A program made the translations under genes and the position numbers. From Fischerella sp. PCC 9605 (GTDB lineage Bacteria > Cyanobacteriota > Cyanobacteriia > Cyanobacteriales > Nostocaceae), in the NCBI RefSeq assembly GCF_000517105.1, contig NZ_KI912149.1, positions 616,390 through 680,389 on the forward strand: a stretch of 64,000 nucleotides of DNA. Reading direction: 5' to 3'. The notes beneath the pieces were generated by a model. The model saw nothing but the letters and a program-made list of their open reading frames with translations, was not told where the DNA came from and searched no databases. Positions within the stretch are counted from its first letter, which is position 1; each line of letters begins with the position of its first letter. Below, one piece after another: positions 16,942 through 27,202 of the stretch.

Positions 16942-18222
16942 ATGACCGAGTTAATCGAAAAAGATATTTCTGTTCAGTCTCAAGATGAGACTGAAGTAGT
17001 AGTTTCAGTAGAGAATGTTTCTAAAAAGTTTTGTAGAAACTTAAAACAGTCTTTATTATACGGCGTTCAAGACATTGCTACAGAATTGGTAGGAGGAAGT
17101 AGAAAAGGTGATACCTTAAGACCAAAAGAGTTTTGGGCGCTTAAAGATGTCAGTTTTCAGCTGCGACGGGGAGAAGCACTAGGTTTAGTCGGCTCAAATG
17201 GAGCTGGAAAAAGTACGCTGTTACGTATTATTAGTGGCTTAATTAAACCTGATACTGGCAGAGTTAAAGTTAGGGGTAGAATAGCTCCTTTAATTGCATT
17301 AGGAGCAGGGTTTAATCCAATCCTGACAGGACGAGAAAATATTTATGCAAATATGTCAATTTTGGGTCTATCTACAAAAGAAATTGACGAAAAATTTCAG
17401 GATGTCATAGATTTTGCGGAAATTGCTGATGCCATTGATGCGCCCGTGCAAACCTATAGTTCTGGTATGGCAGCAAGGCTGGGATTTGCTTGTGCAGTAC
17501 ATATAGAACCAGAAATTTTGCTCATTGATGAAGTGCTGGCTGTAGGGGATATAAAGTTTAGGATGAAGTGTCATCGGAGGCTGGCGAAACTTAGAGAACA
17601 AGGCACAGCTTTTATCCTAGTTTCTCATAATCCCCAAACGATATTAAATGTATGTGAATCTTCTATTTATCTTTCCAAGGGACACTTGATTACATCTGGC
17701 GAAACAAGTTTAGTTATGAGTAGATACGAAGAAGATTTGTATCTGCATGGGTTAGATAAGCCAACAGGAGCAATGTTTTTGCCAGAAAAATCTCCCCATG
17801 AAAGTACAGGTTTAGATATTATTTCTGTGTGTTTTAAGGATGAGCAAGGAAATATTTTAGAAGCGCCTGTTACTGGTGAAACAGCTTATTTTTGCGTAGA
17901 ATGCAGAGCAAATAAGAAAATTAATAATGTCAACTTATGTGTATCAATTACAGCGCAAGCAGGAGAAAATGAACGTATTTTGTATCTAACTTCTGCTAAT
18001 GATAATGAGCAACTAGAAGTATTACCAGGAAAAGTGGAGCTACAGATGCAAATGCCCTACTGCTGCTTATCACCTGGTTTGTATAGCGCCAAAATCTTTG
18101 TAAGGGAAGGTACGTATTCTTTTGATGGAGTTCAATCTTTTAGATTTATTGTGAAAACAAGTCAGAAAACATTTAATTCTTTGTTTTATCAACCCAGAAA
18201 GTGGCAAGTCATTAATAAATAA
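16942..18222 (+). CDS. Polysaccharide ABC exporter ATPase with Wzt C-terminal domain
   Basis: A 426-residue protein. Residues 20-270 are an ABC ATPase with Walker A GSNGAGKS (84-91), signature YSSGM (172-176), Walker B ILLIDE (192-197) and the H-loop SHNPQ. Residues 275-426 form a beta-rich extension (SICVCF..ETAYFCVECRANKK..YCCLSPGLYSAKIFV) equivalent to the Wzt carbohydrate-binding domain. In O9a-type systems this domain recognises a modified chain end before export. The start lies two bases after the permease stop. The exporter type implies that the glycan is finished in the cytosol, not by a Wzy polymerase. Confidence 0.92.
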   Translation: MTELIEKDISVQSQDETEVVVSVENVSKKFCRNLKQSLLYGVQDIATELVGGSRKGDTLRPKEFWALKDVSFQLRRGEALGLVGSNGAGKSTLLRIISGLIKPDTGRVKVRGRIAPLIALGAGFNPILTGRENIYANMSILGLSTKEIDEKFQDVIDFAEIADAIDAPVQTYSSGMAARLGFACAVHIEPEILLIDEVLAVGDIKFRMKCHRRLAKLREQGTAFILVSHNPQTILNVCESSIYLSKGHLITSGETSLVMSRYEEDLYLHGLDKPTGAMFLPEKSPHESTGLDIISVCFKDEQGNILEAPVTGETAYFCVECRANKKINNVNLCVSITAQAGENERILYLTSANDNEQLEVLPGKVELQMQMPYCCLSPGLYSAKIFVREGTYSFDGVQSFRFIVKTSQKTFNSLFYQPRKWQVINK

Positions 18223-18304
18223 GTCGAATGAATTTAGTTACTTAAACAAATGCCAACTATTTTTTGCGAGCCAGACAAATACCAAAAAAACACTGCTTAA
18301 GGCT

Positions 18305-19129
18305 ATGGAACCAACAAAACTTTTTTACGAGCGAGAAACAGATTATGTCAAGTATCGACCAAGCTATCCCGCCGATGCAATCAATGCTATCTTAGAGGGA
18401 CTTGGCGAGCGATCGCAGCTTGTTGCAGCAGATATTGGGGCTGGTACAGGCATCGCCTCGCGTCTTCTTGCTGAGCGAGGGGTACGTGTCATTGCGATTG
18501 AGCCGAATACTTCAATGAGACAAGCTGCTGACACTCATCCATTGATAGAGTTTTCTGATGCAACTGCCGAAGCTACTAAACTACCTAACGCATCTGTTGA
18601 CTTATTAACCTGCTTCCAGGCTTTCCATTGGTTCGATCCTGCACCAACTTTATCGGAGTTTCGTCGTATTCTCAAGCCATCCGGACGCTTGGCTTTAGTA
18701 TGGAACCACTGGGCTGCGGATAACAAATTTTTGGAAGAATTCGGTTGTGTACTTCGCAAAGCGGCATCGAAGGATAGCCCAAAAAAAAAGGTTGGTAGTG
18801 GTTTCAAACCCCTCTTGTCCAGCCCACATTTCACAAATATCCGTCGCTGTACCTTTACCCACTCTCATGAGTTGGATTTGCCCGGTATTATCGGTTACGC
18901 CCAGAGTAAATACTTCGTCCCGCGTTCTGGATCGAGCTATGAGCAACTTATCTTAGATTTGCAGGAGTTGCACACCCGTTGGGCAGACGATCGCGGTTTA
19001 GTGCGCTTGGACTTTTGCACTACTGTTTACCTCGCCAAGCCACAACTTTATGACTTTCCTAAATTCATGACACGTTGGCGGAGTTGGTTCCTCACCAAGT
19101 GGTGGAAATTAAATAAAGCAACGACCTAA
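18305..19129 (+). CDS. Class I SAM-dependent methyltransferase in glycan cluster
   Basis: A 274-residue protein. Motif I is VAADIGAGTGIASRLLAE (residues 39-56), the strand-2 acidic residue is in VIAIEPNTSMR, and post-motif regions are DLLTCFQAFHWFD and LKPSGRLALVWNHW. This is the common type-11 methyltransferase fold. About 80 bp separate it from the exporter ATPase. In Wzm/Wzt clusters a methyltransferase may cap the non-reducing end of the chain and so set its length, but this sequence is not clearly of the WbdD type, so that role is only inferred. The cytosolic acceptor could equally be a small molecule. Confidence 0.82.
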   Translation: MEPTKLFYERETDYVKYRPSYPADAINAILEGLGERSQLVAADIGAGTGIASRLLAERGVRVIAIEPNTSMRQAADTHPLIEFSDATAEATKLPNASVDLLTCFQAFHWFDPAPTLSEFRRILKPSGRLALVWNHWAADNKFLEEFGCVLRKAASKDSPKKKVGSGFKPLLSSPHFTNIRRCTFTHSHELDLPGIIGYAQSKYFVPRSGSSYEQLILDLQELHTRWADDRGLVRLDFCTTVYLAKPQLYDFPKFMTRWRSWFLTKWWKLNKATT

Positions 19130-19141
19130 TACACCATTTAG

Positions 19142-19320
19142 TAATCTTCAAATTGGAAGGGAAGGAGGACTTGGAGGGATGGGGTGATGGGGTGATCGGG
19201 TGTAGACGCCCTCCGGGCGGCTTCGGTGTAGGGTAGGGGAGAGTCCAGTTTTATATTCTCCCCAACTCCTCACCTCCGGTTCTCCCACTCTCCCTTGTCT
19301 CCCCTCTCCCTTTCCTGGTT
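19142..19320. repeat. Low-complexity and GTAGACGCC..GGCGGCTTC repeats
   Basis: GGGGTGATGGGG runs at 19175-19200 are followed by gtagacgccctccgggcggc (19201-19220), a short hairpin unit also seen near 47068-47131 in inverse orientation and at 54184-54207. CTCCCACTCTCCC runs end the block. These are dispersed repeats; no coding function is visible. Confidence 0.65.
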
Positions 19321-19378
19321 GCGAAAGTACTTTATGCCGAAAGTGACAAAAAACATCTTGCACACCTATGCAACAGTC

Positions 19379-19457
19379 AGGAGGCTCAGCCTCCAAACCC
19401 TCGTTACCAGGTTGAATCTGTCAACCTGGTAACGAGATATCAGAGCCTCTGGCTCCG
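19379..19457. repeat. Composite palindromic element: 16-bp stem flanked by two small palindromes
   Basis: The core is a perfect inverted repeat, CTCGTTACCAGGTTGA at 19400-19415 and its complement at 19421-19436, with the five-base loop ATCTG. On the left is GAGGCT-C-AGCCTC (19381-19393) and on the right GAGCC-TCT-GGCTC (19443-19455). The three-hairpin layout suggests a mobile palindromic unit (MITE- or REP-like) that could also fold in RNA and end transcription between the methyltransferase and the next transferase. Confidence 0.7.
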
Positions 19458-19531
19458 AAAAAAGAAATAATTACCACTTCCATCGTAATGACATTACCTA
19501 TTTATTTTTCCAAATTTAGAGGATAACAAAA

Positions 19532-20536
19532 ATGTCAAAGCTTGTTTCGGTAATTATACCTTGCTTTAATGCCGCCAAATGGTTGGCAGAGGCAATAGAC
19601 AGCTGCTTGCAACAAACTTATCCCAATATCGAAATTATTGTTATTGATGATGGTTCAACTGATAATTCTTTAGAAATCATCAAAAGTTATGATAACAAAA
19701 TCATCTGGAAAAGTTGCCCCCATCAAGGGGGAAATCACGCCAGAAATTTAGCCTTTGCTTTATCAAAGGGAGAGTATATTCAGTACTTGGATGCAGATGA
19801 CTACATCTTACCTGAAAAAATCGAAAGGCAAGTGCACTTTTTAGAAACAACGGGAGCGGATGTTGTTTATGGTGATTGGAGATACCAGCATCATTTACCC
19901 GACGGAAAAAGTTATTTAGATAACATTGAAATTTCGGGAGCACAAGCAGATATTCTTGAATCTCTACTAGTAAATTGGTGGACTGCTGTTGCTTCTTTAC
20001 TGTATAGAAGAACGGCTATAGAAAAAAGTGATGGCTGGGATGAAGAATTAGCAGTCGCACAAGATAGAGATTTTTTCTTATCAGTCGTCATCAACGGTGC
20101 TAAAGTCGTATATCAACCAGGTTGCTATTCAGTTTACAGACGCTATGGCAATGTTACAGTCTCCAGTTCCTCAAAAAGCCGCTGGATTCAATGCCAAATG
20201 ATAGTATTAAAAAAGGTAGAAAAGAAGCTATTGAAGTTGAACAAACTTTCCAATAAATATCGTTGTGCTATGGCTCAATGCTATTTTGAACTGGCTAGAG
20301 AAGCTTTGAAGAGTGACTATTACAAATTATACCTGAAATTAATAGAAGAAGTTTTAATTACCTATCCAGACTTTAAGAAGAAGAGTAGAAAAGCAATTTA
20401 TAATATCGTGCAAAATATTTGTGGATTTCGTCAGTGTGAAAGAATAGCATTTTATGTTCTTTTGACCCACAAGTTTGTCACTTCTACAGTAGATAACTTG
20501 TCGAACCAGGAAAGAAAATTAGGCGTACCATTATAG
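19532..20536 (+). CDS. Glycosyltransferase family 2
   Basis: A 334-residue GT-A enzyme. It begins VSVIIPCFNAAKWLAEAIDSCLQQTYPNIEIIVIDDGSTDNS in family style, with NHARNLAFALSKGEYI and the metal-binding LDADDYI near residue 90, followed by GADVVYGDW and the acceptor-side WDEELAVAQDRDFFLSV near 175. The end of the protein is helical and basic, with no membrane anchor. It is separated from the earlier cluster by 400 bp of repeats, so it may have its own promoter. The AGAGGAT sequence upstream serves as ribosome-binding site. Confidence 0.9.
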   Translation: MSKLVSVIIPCFNAAKWLAEAIDSCLQQTYPNIEIIVIDDGSTDNSLEIIKSYDNKIIWKSCPHQGGNHARNLAFALSKGEYIQYLDADDYILPEKIERQVHFLETTGADVVYGDWRYQHHLPDGKSYLDNIEISGAQADILESLLVNWWTAVASLLYRRTAIEKSDGWDEELAVAQDRDFFLSVVINGAKVVYQPGCYSVYRRYGNVTVSSSSKSRWIQCQMIVLKKVEKKLLKLNKLSNKYRCAMAQCYFELAREALKSDYYKLYLKLIEEVLITYPDFKKKSRKAIYNIVQNICGFRQCERIAFYVLLTHKFVTSTVDNLSNQERKLGVPL

Positions 20537-20597
20537 TATAGACTGTAGCTATCTAGATATAGGCACAGCACGATCGCTTACAATGTAGGTCATACTG

Positions 20598-20771
20598 ATG
20601 AATCGCTCAAAAATTGTTGCAATTATTACAGGCGTAATTTCTATAATATTGGCGATCGCCTACCTCCTCATTGTCCAAATCTTAGACTTTCGCGGGGAAA
20701 TGAAACCTGCTCCCATCAGTGAAGTTGAGCAATCAGTATCGATAGTTACGCAAAGTTATACTAGTAGTTGA
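20598..20771 (+). CDS. Small single-pass membrane protein (57 aa)
   Basis: The frame ATG 20598 to TGA 20771 encodes 57 residues: MNRSKIVAIITGVISIILA, a continuing hydrophobic stretch IAYLLIVQILDF, then a polar tail RGEMKPAPISEVEQSV. This is a clear single membrane helix (residues 5-31) with basic N-terminus and outside acidic tail. The codon pattern is cyanobacterial and contains a HIP1 site in frame. From memory, similar short proteins occur in other cyanobacteria; function is unknown. A good intrinsic terminator follows at 20883-20931. Confidence 0.6.
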   Translation: MNRSKIVAIITGVISIILAIAYLLIVQILDFRGEMKPAPISEVEQSVSIVTQSYTSS

Positions 20772-20882
20772 CCTGAGATTAGTTGCAACTCACACTGTGG
20801 GTTCGTCATAGAGCTTTCAAGGCTGATCTGCCTATTAAGTAAGTAGGCGAGAAAAAATCAAACATTGTTGTTTTTAATTGTG

Positions 20883-20931
20883 TCTGCAAGTCTCATAATC
20901 TTTAGTTTAGTACAGACTTGCAGACTTTTTT
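20883..20931 (+). terminator. Intrinsic terminator
   Basis: TCTGCAAGTCT (20883-20893) is perfectly complementary to AGACTTGCAGA (20914-20924), with a 20-base loop and then CTTTTTT. It would end plus-strand transcripts from the small membrane protein gene, or from an unrecognised RNA lying between 20772 and 20882. Confidence 0.7.
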
Positions 20932-20980
20932 AGTCTCTTCTCTCACATGTAGCGATCGCTTAAGTAAGTGCCATTCAACT

Positions 20981-21063
20981 GTAGGGTGCGTTAGAGCGAA
21001 GCGTAACGCACCGAAATAATCGATTTTTGGTGTGTTAGAACGAATGTCCGTAACGCACCCTAC
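20981..21063. repeat. TAGGGTGCGTTA inverted-repeat element
   Basis: The ends GTAGGGTGCGTTA and TAACGCACCCTAC are inverted copies, and an inner TAACGCACC / GGTGTGTTA pair lies between them. The unit is about 83 bp, and shorter members of the family occur at 36573-36604 and, with a GGTGGG variant, at 45500-45522. Such elements are frequent MITE-like palindromes in cyanobacteria. The rest of 20772-21269 holds no gene that could be recognised. Confidence 0.7.
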
Positions 21064-21205
21064 ATTTGTGCATTTCTTTTTTTGTCTAAATTCTGTAATT
21101 AGCAAGAAAATTTACACGAATTCTCCAAAAACTTGCAACTAAGAATTTCTATTTTCCTTTTACCTAGCTAACTTTTACTGGTTTGTCTATGAATACGCAA
21201 TGGTA

Positions 21206-21239
21206 TAAAAAAACAGTTTGTCTTGCCAAGACAAACTGT
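21206..21239 (-). terminator. Intrinsic terminator of groEL
   Basis: A 12-bp perfect stem, ACAGTTTGTCTT with AAGACAAACTGT and loop GCC, lies just after the groEL stop. On the minus strand it is followed by a run of seven T, the standard layout of a Rho-independent terminator. Confidence 0.85.
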
Positions 21240-21269
21240 ATGCAAAAAGATTTTATATACAATCTAGAA

Positions 21270-22931
<1,662 letters not shown>

Positions 22932-22971
22932 TCAATTTGTGTTCAGTTAGTGAGTTCTTCCATTAGACAAT

Positions 22972-22998
22972 TTAGCACTCACAGGACAAGAGTGCTAA
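22972..22998 (-). promoter_or_regulatory. CIRCE operator (HrcA binding site)
   Basis: TTAGCACTC at 22972-22980, a nine-base spacer, and GAGTGCTAA at 22990-22998 match the CIRCE consensus exactly. HrcA binds this inverted repeat and represses chaperonin genes until heat or misfolded protein titrates GroEL. The site lies in the groEL leader/promoter region. Confidence 0.95.
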
Positions 22999-23150
22999 CT
23001 CAACAATTAATAGTAAACCTGTTCACTAAAAAATTGGTAACTGATGAATGCTTGAGCAAGTTGCTCATTTTTCTGATGGTGAGAAAAAAAAATGATTAGT
23101 ATACACTTGATGCTGATGTTGGATAAAGGCAGTAATGGTGGAAATGGGAG

Positions 23151-24230
23151 ATGAATATATACAGCTCCCTTGAGGCGCTTGGTATTGCTGACCCTAGCGG
23201 TTCCGGCTGGTTGGCGGTAGTTTTTACATTTTTATTAGCTTGGGCTGTGACATGGCGTTTAATTCCGGCAGTACGCAAATTTGCTTTGCGGGTGGGTTGG
23301 GCTGACCAACCAAATGCACGGCGGTTAAACCGAGAACCTTTACCTAACGCAGGGGGTTTGGCTATCTATGCAGGAGTAATAGCGGCTTTGATACTAGCAA
23401 GCCTGTTAAGACCTATTGAACTCCAAGGTGTATTGGCTCAAGTGCTAACTATTCTCTTAGGAGGTTCAATATTAGTCCTAGTAGGCTTCATTGACGACCA
23501 ATTTGGCTTACCTCCTTCAGTTCGCCTACTAGTGCAAGTTCTGACGGCACTGCTGCTAGTTGGGAATGGCATTAGCATTAAAGTTACTTTTGGTACTCCC
23601 CTCGACTCGCTACTGTCAACCTTGCTAACAGTATTGTGGGTTGTGGGAATTACCAACGCCATCAACTTGATGGATGGTATGGATGGTTTGGCGGGAGGAG
23701 TTAGCTTTATCACCGCCATGAGTTTATTAGCTGTTTCGGCACAGTTTCCGAATTGGGCAGCAGCAACCCTGGTTCTGGCAGCATTAGCGGGAGCAGCGCT
23801 GGGTTTTTTGCGCCATAATTTCCACCCTTCACACATCATTATGGGTGATGCTGGAGCTTACTTTTTTGGCTATGTACTTGCTGCCACCGCTATTATAGGC
23901 GACTTACAGGTTAGCACAGTCTTTTCTTTAGTTCCGCCAGTTTTGTTTCTGCTCTTGCCTGTGCTGGATACTACCCAAGTGTTTGTGCGACGGATAATGG
24001 CAGGGAAAAACCCCCTCAGTACTCCTGGAAAAGACCACTTACACCACCGTTTGTTGGCTCTGGGTTTCTCCCAGCGCCGCGCTGCACTCACTCTTTGGAC
24101 GATTGCCTTGGTTTGCAACTGGCTGGCGATGACAATACAAGGCATGAGCTTGGTAGTTATATTTACTACTACCCTCAGTATTATTGCTCTATTAGGCTTT
24201 ACTCTCTGGCAGAGGATTAGGGCAACGTGA
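23151..24230 (+). CDS. Undecaprenyl-phosphate sugar-1-phosphate transferase (WecA/TagO-like, MraY family)
   Basis: A 359-residue polytopic membrane enzyme with about ten helices. Diagnostic motifs are LPNAGGLAIYAG near 63, the catalytic-aspartate segment VGFIDDQFGLPPSVRLLVQ near 105, NAINLMDGMDGLAGG near 175, FHPSHIIMGDAGAYFFGYVLA near 225 and PGKDHLHHRLLALGFSQRRA near 285. The HLHHR motif marks the WecA/TagO/TuaO branch, not MraY itself. It puts the first sugar phosphate on undecaprenyl phosphate, the step that starts many envelope glycans. It lies near the glycan cluster and is a plausible initiator for it. Start supported by GGGAG just upstream. Confidence 0.9.
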   Translation: MNIYSSLEALGIADPSGSGWLAVVFTFLLAWAVTWRLIPAVRKFALRVGWADQPNARRLNREPLPNAGGLAIYAGVIAALILASLLRPIELQGVLAQVLTILLGGSILVLVGFIDDQFGLPPSVRLLVQVLTALLLVGNGISIKVTFGTPLDSLLSTLLTVLWVVGITNAINLMDGMDGLAGGVSFITAMSLLAVSAQFPNWAAATLVLAALAGAALGFLRHNFHPSHIIMGDAGAYFFGYVLAATAIIGDLQVSTVFSLVPPVLFLLLPVLDTTQVFVRRIMAGKNPLSTPGKDHLHHRLLALGFSQRRAALTLWTIALVCNWLAMTIQGMSLVVIFTTTLSIIALLGFTLWQRIRAT

Positions 24231-24444
24231 AGAATGGGGAAAAGGGGAGCGTAAGCGCCCTTGGAGGTTTCCGAGGCAGTGCGTTGGAGGGTTTCCCCCC
24301 AACCCCACTGGCGTGGGGCCCCTAAGCCCCCCGTTGTAGCACCTGCCGTTGGGTTGTAGCGACTGGCGTGAAAGGTAAAAGGGCAAAGGAAGAATCTCTT
24401 CTTACCCTTTCCCCCTTACCCCTTACCCTTTCCCCTTCGTTTAA
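24231..24444. repeat. GC-rich repeat block between convergent genes
   Basis: The stretch from 24235 to 24440 holds ggaggtttccgaggcagtgc-type units, a hairpin CCCCACTGGCGTGGGGCCCC (24302-24321) and CTTACCCTTTCCCC runs. It sits between the convergent WecA-like and fabG genes, so it likely also ends both transcripts. No gene is seen. Confidence 0.5.
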
Positions 24445-25284
<840 letters not shown>

Positions 25285-25299
25285 TTAATTTGACTACAG

Positions 25300-25417
25300 G
25301 TAGAGAGATGGGGGGAGTGGGAGAGTGGGAGAGTGGGAGAGTGGGGGAATAATTATTAACCACTAACTACTAACCACTAACTACTAACTAGTTAACTTTA
25401 TTTGTGCTTACTTACTT
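25300..25417. repeat. GGGAGAGTG and CTAACCACTA tandem runs and shared scar sequence
   Basis: gggagagtg units (25312-25347) are followed by aaccactaactacta units (25357-25390). From 25385 the sequence TAACTAGTTAACTTTATTTG begins, which closely resembles 11395-11429 at the broken azoreductase end. Function unknown. Confidence 0.6.
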
Positions 25418-25486
25418 AACTTAATAAATTGTTATCAAAAATAACAACACCTCAATCGCTTTGATAGAAGTATTTTAGAAAATTTT

Positions 25487-25535
25487 GTAGTTTGCGATAC
25501 ATTTTTGTGGAAAATTTGTTGCTATCTATAAGCAT
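25487..25535 (+). promoter_or_regulatory. Predicted NtcA-activated promoter of the guanidine operon
   Basis: GTAGTTTGCGATAC at 25487-25500 is an exact GTA-N8-TAC NtcA box. Exactly 22 bases later comes TATCTA (25523-25528), a -10-like hexamer. This is the canonical class II spacing of NtcA-activated promoters, which lack a -35 box. Transcription would begin near 25535, about 57 bases before the riboswitch. NtcA is the cyanobacterial global nitrogen regulator. The motif and spacing are seen directly; activity is inferred. Confidence 0.7.
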
Positions 25536-25591
25536 TGAATATAAAAAGCCTGTCCTCAAAAATAACTATTAGCAATTGGGTAAGAATATAT

Positions 25592-25700
25592 ATAGCTTCT
25601 AGGGTTCCGGTTTAATTCTAAGAAGTTAAACGACTGGTCCAAGAGAAGCACCCAGTTTAGCAAGAACTGGCTACACGGCGGGAAAAAAGCCCGGGAGGTG
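25592..25700 (+). ncRNA. Guanidine-I riboswitch (ykkC class) aptamer
   Basis: The conserved ykkC blocks occur in order: CTAGGGTTCCGG (25599-25610), ACTGGTCCAAGAGAAGCACC (25633-25652), ACACGGCGGGA (25673-25683) and AAAAAGCCCGGGAGG (25684-25698). These are the core residues that make the guanidinium pocket in guanidine-I riboswitches. The element is directly upstream of the GdmH-type hydrolase gene. Binding of guanidine should stabilise the P3 stem GGCGGG/CCCGGG and switch the downstream operon on. Confidence 0.93.
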
Positions 25701-25747
25701 CATAGCAGAAATTTAACTGTTATGACTTGCCCGGGCTATAGTTTTTT
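25688..25747 (+). terminator. Riboswitch-controlled intrinsic terminator
   Basis: AGCCCGGG (25688-25695), which also forms the last strand of the aptamer, is complementary to CCCGGGCT (25730-25737). An inner stem CATAgCAG/CTGtTATG extends it, and ATAGTTTTTT follows. Because the left arm is shared, guanidine-bound aptamer and terminator exclude each other; the expected logic is guanidine-ON. This is read directly from the sequence. Confidence 0.88.
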
Positions 25748-25780
25748 CCTTACTATTGTTTAGATGTCATATTTTGAAAC

Positions 25781-26974
25781 ATGACCGATCAATCTTTTAC
25801 TGACGCCAATTCTCATTTCCAACGACCTGCAACACAAGCGAATCGGGCGCTGGAAAAAGAAGCAAATTTGCCCCTGACAGGGTGGCAGCAGGAAGTTTCT
25901 AGAGGATTAGAATTTGGTTTAGAAGCGGCAGAAAGTATCAGCGATCGCTCCATTCCTACCTTTTCTCGCGGTGAACTTCCCCACTTTGCCGGAATTAATA
26001 CTTTTTTGAAAGCACCCTATTTAGAAGATGTGCGAAAAGTCGGCGAATACGACGTTGCGATTGTGGGTGTACCGCATGATTCTGGAACTACCTATCGACC
26101 CGGAACTCGTTTTGGCCCCCAAGGAATCCGCCGAATTTCGGCATTGTACACTCCTTATAACTTTGAACTAGGTGTTGATTTGCGCGAGCAAATTACCTTG
26201 TGTGATGTGGGTGATATTTTTACCATTCCAGCCAATAACGAAAAATCTTTTGACCAGATTTCTAAAGGCATTGCTCACATCTTTAGTTCTGGTGCATTTC
26301 CCATCATTATGGGAGGCGATCATTCAATTGGATTTCCGACAGTGCGAGGTGTTTGCCGTCACTTAGGTGACAAAAAAGTCGGAATTATTCACTTTGACCG
26401 TCATGTCGATACCCAGGAAACAGACCTTGATGAGCGGATGCATACCTGTCCCTGGTTCCATGCAACAAATATTAAAAATGCTCCAGCAAAAAACCTCGTG
26501 CAATTAGGAATTGGTGGTTGGCAAGTACCGCGTCAAGGTGTAAAAGTTTGTCGAGAAAGAGCTACCAACATCCTAACAGTTACGGACATCACAGAGATGG
26601 GTTTGGATGCGGCAGTCAACTTTGCCTTAGAACGAGCTTTAGATGGTACTGACTGCGTTTACATCAGCTTTGATATTGATTGCATCGATGCTGGTTTTGT
26701 CCCTGGAACAGGCTGGCCTGAACCTGGTGGATTATTACCGCGTGAAGCGCTTTACATGTTAGGTAAAATTATCCAGAAAGCACCTATTTGTGGACTAGAA
26801 GTTGTCGAAGTTTCACCTCCTTACGATATCAGCGACATTACATCATTAATGGCGACAAGGGTCATTTGCGACACAATGGCGCATTTAGTGATATCTGGTC
26901 AATTACCACGCAAAGAAAAACCCGCATATATTCACCCCGAAGCACAATCAGAGTTAGTGGAAAATTGGAGGTAA
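25781..26974 (+). CDS. gdmH: Guanidine hydrolase GdmH (ureohydrolase family, nickel-dependent)
   Basis: A 397-residue ureohydrolase. Relative to ordinary agmatinases (about 310 residues) it has a long N-terminal extension (residues 1-75), as in the Synechocystis Sll1077 type shown to hydrolyse guanidine to urea and ammonium. The metal ligands are GGDHSIGFP (about 178), HFDRHVDTQ (about 204; the common motif is DAHxD) and SFDIDCIDAGFVPGTGWPEPGG (about 296, split here for length). It would often be annotated speB agmatinase. The guanidine riboswitch in front, the HypA/HypB-like genes behind and the ABC importer argue for GdmH. Cytosolic. The assignment is by context and family resemblance. Confidence 0.88.
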   Translation: MTDQSFTDANSHFQRPATQANRALEKEANLPLTGWQQEVSRGLEFGLEAAESISDRSIPTFSRGELPHFAGINTFLKAPYLEDVRKVGEYDVAIVGVPHDSGTTYRPGTRFGPQGIRRISALYTPYNFELGVDLREQITLCDVGDIFTIPANNEKSFDQISKGIAHIFSSGAFPIIMGGDHSIGFPTVRGVCRHLGDKKVGIIHFDRHVDTQETDLDERMHTCPWFHATNIKNAPAKNLVQLGIGGWQVPRQGVKVCRERATNILTVTDITEMGLDAAVNFALERALDGTDCVYISFDIDCIDAGFVPGTGWPEPGGLLPREALYMLGKIIQKAPICGLEVVEVSPPYDISDITSLMATRVICDTMAHLVISGQLPRKEKPAYIHPEAQSELVENWR

Positions 26975-27202
26975 ATTTATCATTGCACCCGTGCATGGTG
27001 TGGGGATAAAAATATAAACCTGCATAGGTAGGGTTGGTTGAGTTTTGCGTAAAAAAGTAGCGATTTTAAACGCACGCCTGTAGCAAAGGAAAACGCACCA
27101 GGGACGCAGAGTCTGAATAGAAAGATTTTGCTATGAATTTATGCGATTTTGTATTTAGTTGGTATTGCCCTGGGCTTTAGCCTGGGGCGAAGGAGGGGAA
27201 TT

